Assembly (NCBI GenBank): GCA_002424625.1
Contig: DIKR01000086.1
Location: 1-8,090, forward strand
Direction of reading: 5' to 3'
Length of the DNA: 8,090 nucleotides
Origin: Desulfuromonadaceae bacterium UBA5613
GTDB taxonomy: Bacteria; Desulfobacterota; Desulfuromonadia; Desulfuromonadales; UBA2197
Shown here: positions 5,126 through 8,090 of the stretch, in pieces
Numbering within the stretch: the first letter of the stretch is position 1
Layout of the letters: each line of letters starts with the position of its first letter
Notes under the pieces: model-generated
Database searches by the model: none
Seen by the model: the letters and a program-made list of their open reading frames with translations, nothing else
What the model was told of the DNA's origin: nothing
Position numbers and translations under genes: made by a program

Positions 5126-6669
5126 GGCAGATATCCTTGGGTCAGGGTGGTAAAGGCAGCGATCTGCCCAGCCTGCCAGGCGGCATCCTTGCCGAGTTCA
5201 GCGGCGAGGAGGGCGGCAACGGTCGGGGCCACGGCGATGGCAGCGCGGGCATCGAGAATCAGGGCGCGGGTGCGGCGGGACAACAGATCTTCGACGCTCT
5301 GCGCCCATTCGTGGCGAATCGCCCAGACGATCTCGACGCGGCGATAAGGGAGGTCGGGGTGGAGGAGCTGGCGAAGGCTCGGATCGGCGTGGCAGAGGGC
5401 TTCGAGTCCGGCGGCATCGCTGCCGTAGCTCGCCCACTCACCGCTGATCTTGACACCGGCACCGTGTAGCGGCAGGTCGGCGCTGCGTGAGGGGCGCTCC
5501 GGGAGGACGGCGATGCGGGCGGCGAGGTTGATGGTTTCCTCCCCCATCTTGCGGTAGGTTGTCCATTTGCCGCCGGTGATGGAGACCAGTCCGCTGTGCG
5601 AAACAAGGAGGGTGTGGTCGCGGGACAGGGACGCGGTGTCATGGCTGTTGCCATTCTTGACCAGAGGGCGAAGCCCGGCAAAGATGCTGAGGATATCCTG
5701 CCGCTGCGGATCCTGGCGGAGATAGCGGGCAGCGTGCTGTAGGAGGAAATCGATCTCTGCTGTCAGGGGGCGCGGTTCGAAGTCGACACTGACGACCGGG
5801 GTGTCGGTGGTGCCGAGGAGGACGCGATCGTGCCAGGGGACGGCAAAGAGGACGCGGCCATCGTCGGTATGCGGCACCATGATCGCACTGGCGCCGGGGA
5901 GGAAGGAGCGGGGGAGGACGAGATGAATCCCCTGGCTCGGGGCGAGAAGGGTTTCTGCGGCGGGATCGTCGAGGCGACGGATGGTGTCGCAGAAGGGGCC
6001 GGTGGCGTTGATTACCACTTTCGCGGACAGTTCATACTCCTGTCCGCTCTCATCATCTTTGGCGATGACGCCGAAGACCTGGCCGCTCTCTTTGATCAAT
6101 GCCGTCACCGGCAGGTGGTTGATCACCGTGGCGCCTTGTTCGACAGCGGTGCGGGCCAGGGCAATGGCGAGACGAGCATCGTCGAACTGGCCGTCGTGGT
6201 AGATTACCCCGCCGCGCAGGCCATTCTCTTCAAGCGTCGGCAGCTGTTCCAGGGTTTCGGCGCGGGACAGGAGCTGCGAGGGGCCGAGGCCGAGCTTGCC
6301 GGCCAGGGCGTCGTAGAGTTTGAGGCCGACGCCGTAAAAGGGGCCTTCCCACCAATCGTAAAGGGGGACGATAAAGGAGCGGTTTTGCACCAGATGCGGG
6401 GCATTGCGAATGAGCAGGCCGCGCTCGTGCAGGGCATCTAGGACCAGGGCGATATTTCCCTGTTGCAGGTAGCGCACGCCGCCGTGGATGAGCTTGGTGC
6501 TGCGGCCGGAGGTGCCGCTGGCAAAGTCCTGCCCTTCGAGCAGGAGAGTTTTGTAGCCGCGACTCGCCGCCTCCACCGCCGCGCCAAGGCCGGTGGCGCC
6601 GCCGCCGATGATGATCATATCCCAGTGCGTCTGCTGCTTCAGTTGTTGTAGTAGATCTGAGCGTTTCAT
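5122..6669 (-). CDS. glpD: FAD-dependent glycerol-3-phosphate dehydrogenase GlpD
   Basis: This enzyme oxidises sn-glycerol 3-phosphate to dihydroxyacetone phosphate and passes the electrons to membrane quinone. It acts as a peripheral enzyme on the inner face of the cytoplasmic membrane. The 515-residue protein has the FAD-binding GGGATG at 22-27 with the ribose-binding Glu45, the family signature TSGRSTKLIHGGVRYL at 53-68, VLFAVPW at 273-279, GTTDTP at 286-291, AGLRPL at 331-336, SRDH at 349-352 and TGGKWTTYRKM at 365-375. The C-terminal helical domain follows. Length agrees with the aerobic GlpD type (about 500), not the GlpABC type. The ATG at 6669 has only a weak upstream GGA, about eight to ten bases away. 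glpK lies 143 bp upstream on the same strand with a repeat pair between, and the GGQ factor gene overlaps its stop codon by four bases. Confidence 0.93.
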   Translation of the reverse strand: MKRSDLLQQLKQQTHWDMIIIGGGATGLGAAVEAASRGYKTLLLEGQDFASGTSGRSTKLIHGGVRYLQQGNIALVLDALHERGLLIRNAPHLVQNRSFIVPLYDWWEGPFYGVGLKLYDALAGKLGLGPSQLLSRAETLEQLPTLEENGLRGGVIYHDGQFDDARLAIALARTAVEQGATVINHLPVTALIKESGQVFGVIAKDDESGQEYELSAKVVINATGPFCDTIRRLDDPAAETLLAPSQGIHLVLPRSFLPGASAIMVPHTDDGRVLFAVPWHDRVLLGTTDTPVVSVDFEPRPLTAEIDFLLQHAARYLRQDPQRQDILSIFAGLRPLVKNGNSHDTASLSRDHTLLVSHSGLVSITGGKWTTYRKMGEETINLAARIAVLPERPSRSADLPLHGAGVKISGEWASYGSDAAGLEALCHADPSLRQLLHPDLPYRRVEIVWAIRHEWAQSVEDLLSRRTRALILDARAAIAVAPTVAALLAAELGKDAAWQAGQIAAFTTLTQGYLP

Positions 6670-6705
6670 GTATGATTTCCGTGTGATTGCAAGGCGTTAA
6701 AATAA

Positions 6706-6751
6706 CCCCTCATCCGCCCCTCCGGGGCACCTTCTCCCACAGGGAGAAGGG
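6706..6751. repeat. Two-hairpin palindromic repeat, copy A
   Basis: The 46-base unit holds two stems. GCCCC (6716-6720) and GGGGC (6724-6728) enclose a TCC loop, and CCTTCTCCC (6730-6738) and GGGAGAAGG (6742-6750) enclose an ACA loop, a perfect 9-bp stem. It starts with CCCCTCATCC. This layout is that of the non-coding palindromic repeats scattered between genes in many proteobacteria. Copy B lies 12 bases away in inverted orientation. Multiplicity in the genome cannot be seen from this window. Confidence 0.8.
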
Positions 6752-6763
6752 CTGCAAATGCTT

Positions 6764-6809
6764 CCCCTCTCCATGAGGGAGAGGGTGGCCGCAGGCCGGG
6801 TGAGGGGGG
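6764..6809. repeat. Two-hairpin palindromic repeat, copy B (inverted to copy A)
   Basis: Read on the - strand this unit starts CCCCTCACCCGG and aligns along its whole length with copy A. It has GGCC-GCA-GGCC (6787-6797) in place of the GC-rich first stem and CCCTCTCC (6765-6772) with GGAGAGGG (6778-6785) in place of the second. Stem sequences differ from A but pairing is kept by compensating changes, so the secondary structure seems to be what matters. It ends three bases from the glpK stop codon, within the glpK-glpD spacer. Confidence 0.8.
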
Positions 6810-6812
6810 AAT

Positions 6813-8090
6813 CTAGGCGATTGGTTGCTCCCAGTTCTTGCTTCGCTCCAGAGCGCGCTGCCAGCGTCCTTGCAAACGGACCGCTTCATCCTGCGGCATG
6901 GCCGGGGTAAAAGTCTCCTCCGCTTGCCAGAGAGCGGTAAGTGTGTCCCGATCCGGCCACACTCCGACGGCCAGGCCGGCAAGGGCGGCAGCACCGAGGG
7001 CGGTCGTCTCCATAACCTGCGGCCGCACCACCGGCACGCGCAGAAGGTCGGCTTGAAACTGCATGAGCAGGCGGTTGCGGGTGGCGCCGCCGTCGACGCG
7101 CAGTTCACGCAACTTTATCCCGGCATCGGCCTCCATGGCAACCAGGAGGTCGGCGCTCTGAAAGGCGATGCTTTCCAGGGTGGCACGGGCAATATGGCCG
7201 GCGGTCGTTCCCCGGCTCAGGCCGACGATGGTGCCGCGGGCGTAGGGATCCCAATGCGGCGCCCCGAGGCCGGCAAAGGCGGGGACGAGGACAACACCGC
7301 CATTGTCGGGGACCGAGGCGGCGAGGGCTTCGACGTCACCGGCGCTGCGGATAATGCCGAGCCCGTCGCGCAGCCACTGCACCGCTGCCCCGGCGATAAA
7401 GACGCTCCCTTCAAGAGCATACTCAGTGACGCCGCCCATCCGCCAGGCGACGGTGGTGAGGAGCTGGTTTTGCGACGCCACCGGCTGCGTCCCGGTCTGC
7501 ATGAGCATGAAACAGCCGGTGCCGTAGGTATTCTTCGCCATCCCCGGTTGGAAACAGCCCTGACCGAAAAGGGCGGCCTGCTGGTCGCCGGCGATCCCGG
7601 CGATGGGGACACGGGCGGCAAGGAGCTGGCCGGCGGTGTGGCCGTAGATCGCGCTGGAATCGACGATGTCCGGCAGCAGGGCGCGGGGGATGTCGAGGAT
7701 GCGGAGAAGGTCGTCATCCCAGTCAAGGGTGTGGATGTTGAAGAGGAGGGTGCGGGAGGCATTGCTGACATCGGTGATGTGCAGGTGGCCTCCGGAGAGG
7801 TTCCAGGCCAGCCAGCTGTCGATGGTGCCGCAGGCGAGTTCGCCGGCTTCGGCCTGCTTTCGGGCGCCGGGGATATGGTCAAGAAGCCAGGCCAGCTTGG
7901 TGCCGGAGAAGTAGGGGTCGAGAAGGAGGCCGGTCTTGGCGGTGAAGAGAGGTTCGAGCCCTTCACTGCGCAAACGTTCGCAGAGCGGAGCGGTGCGGCG
8001 GTCCTGCCAGACGATGGCATTATGCAGGGGGAGGCCGCTTTTCCTTTCCCAAAGGAGGATAGTTTCGCGCTGGTTGGTGATGCCGATGGC
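6813..8090 (-). CDS. glpK: Glycerol kinase GlpK, partial (N-terminus outside the window)
   Basis: This cytoplasmic kinase phosphorylates glycerol with ATP to sn-glycerol 3-phosphate, the substrate of the neighbouring GlpD. The frame is open from the window edge: the first residues read AIGITNQRETILLWE and continue through AIVWQDRRT. A TTG near 7973 is an internal Leu codon, not the start. The 425 visible residues correspond to all but about the first 70 of a protein of about 495. FGGY-kinase motifs are DPYFSGTK, NASRTLLFNIHTLDWD, GIAGDQQAALFGQ, MAKNTYGTGCFML, VPAFAGLGAPHWDPYARG and LRVDGGATRN. The loop that in E. coli carries GGKGGTR and binds the inhibitor fructose 1,6-bisphosphate is shortened here to GQLLAARVPIAG, so that control is probably absent. 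A glycerol facilitator gene, if present, would lie upstream beyond the window. Confidence 0.95.
   Translation of the reverse strand, partial: AIGITNQRETILLWERKSGLPLHNAIVWQDRRTAPLCERLRSEGLEPLFTAKTGLLLDPYFSGTKLAWLLDHIPGARKQAEAGELACGTIDSWLAWNLSGGHLHITDVSNASRTLLFNIHTLDWDDDLLRILDIPRALLPDIVDSSAIYGHTAGQLLAARVPIAGIAGDQQAALFGQGCFQPGMAKNTYGTGCFMLMQTGTQPVASQNQLLTTVAWRMGGVTEYALEGSVFIAGAAVQWLRDGLGIIRSAGDVEALAASVPDNGGVVLVPAFAGLGAPHWDPYARGTIVGLSRGTTAGHIARATLESIAFQSADLLVAMEADAGIKLRELRVDGGATRNRLLMQFQADLLRVPVVRPQVMETTALGAAALAGLAVGVWPDRDTLTALWQAEETFTPAMPQDEAVRLQGRWQRALERSKNWEQPIA

Noticed and set aside
4748..5347. + strand open frame of 199 codons across the GGQ gene and the end of glpD
   Set aside because: It crosses two real genes in antisense, is Ala/Arg-rich and has no plausible start context.
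5830..6441. + strand open frame of 203 codons opposite glpD
   Set aside because: It is antisense to well-conserved GlpD sequence, shows no recognisable motif and has low-complexity composition.
6706..6809. The glpK-glpD repeats as a CRISPR array or intrinsic terminator
   Set aside because: There are only two copies in inverted orientation with no regular spacers, and no T-run follows the stems on the - strand.
1..8090. Search for tRNA, rRNA, transposase, integrase and phage genes
   Set aside because: No cloverleaf-like sequence, rRNA signature, IS terminal repeat or recombinase motif was recognised on either strand.

Overview
The window is protein-dense, moderately GC-rich bacterial DNA with short intergenic gaps. 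The combination of a CysTWA sulfate importer, a single-domain hemerythrin, an uncharacterised cysteine-rich radical SAM protein and a compact glpK-glpD unit fits an anaerobic or microaerophilic Gram-negative bacterium. My best guess is a relative of Geobacter/Desulfuromonas. That is inference from gene content and remembered family resemblance, not a database match.

Left part, + strand (1-2175): the last 12 codons of a cysT-like permease gene, then cysW and cysA, all tightly packed. This is the end of a sulfate/thiosulfate ABC importer operon. Behind cysA lie a small UUCG-type hairpin, a 22-codon ORF with a good ribosome binding site that resembles the beginning of a ThiS-type sulfur-carrier gene, and a convincing intrinsic terminator that overlaps the end of that ORF. 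Related operons may continue into sulfur-carrier genes, and here such a continuation may have been lost.

Middle, + strand (2176-3190): a more AT-rich stretch with three CTGTAA motifs, then a hemerythrin with all seven diiron ligands and a DoxX-type membrane protein 94 bp further on. Both suggest handling of oxygen or redox stress. No terminator is visible between them. A weak inverted repeat separates them from the convergent genes on the right.

Right part, - strand (3263-8090), read from right to left: glycerol kinase glpK (its N-terminus is outside the window), an intergenic pair of inverted two-hairpin repeats, glycerol-3-phosphate dehydrogenase glpD, a small GGQ release-factor-like protein whose ATG overlaps the glpD stop, a hairpin, and an unassigned radical SAM protein with seven cysteines packed into 25 residues. 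GlpK and GlpD convert glycerol to dihydroxyacetone phosphate. The GGQ protein is probably a ribosome-rescue factor translationally coupled to glpD.

I see no CRISPR array, tRNA, rRNA, transposase or phage gene. The least explained items are the radical SAM protein, the micro-ORF behind cysA, the inverted repeat pair between glpK and glpD, and the coupling of a GGQ factor to glycerol catabolism. I see no clear case for a whole new multi-gene system.
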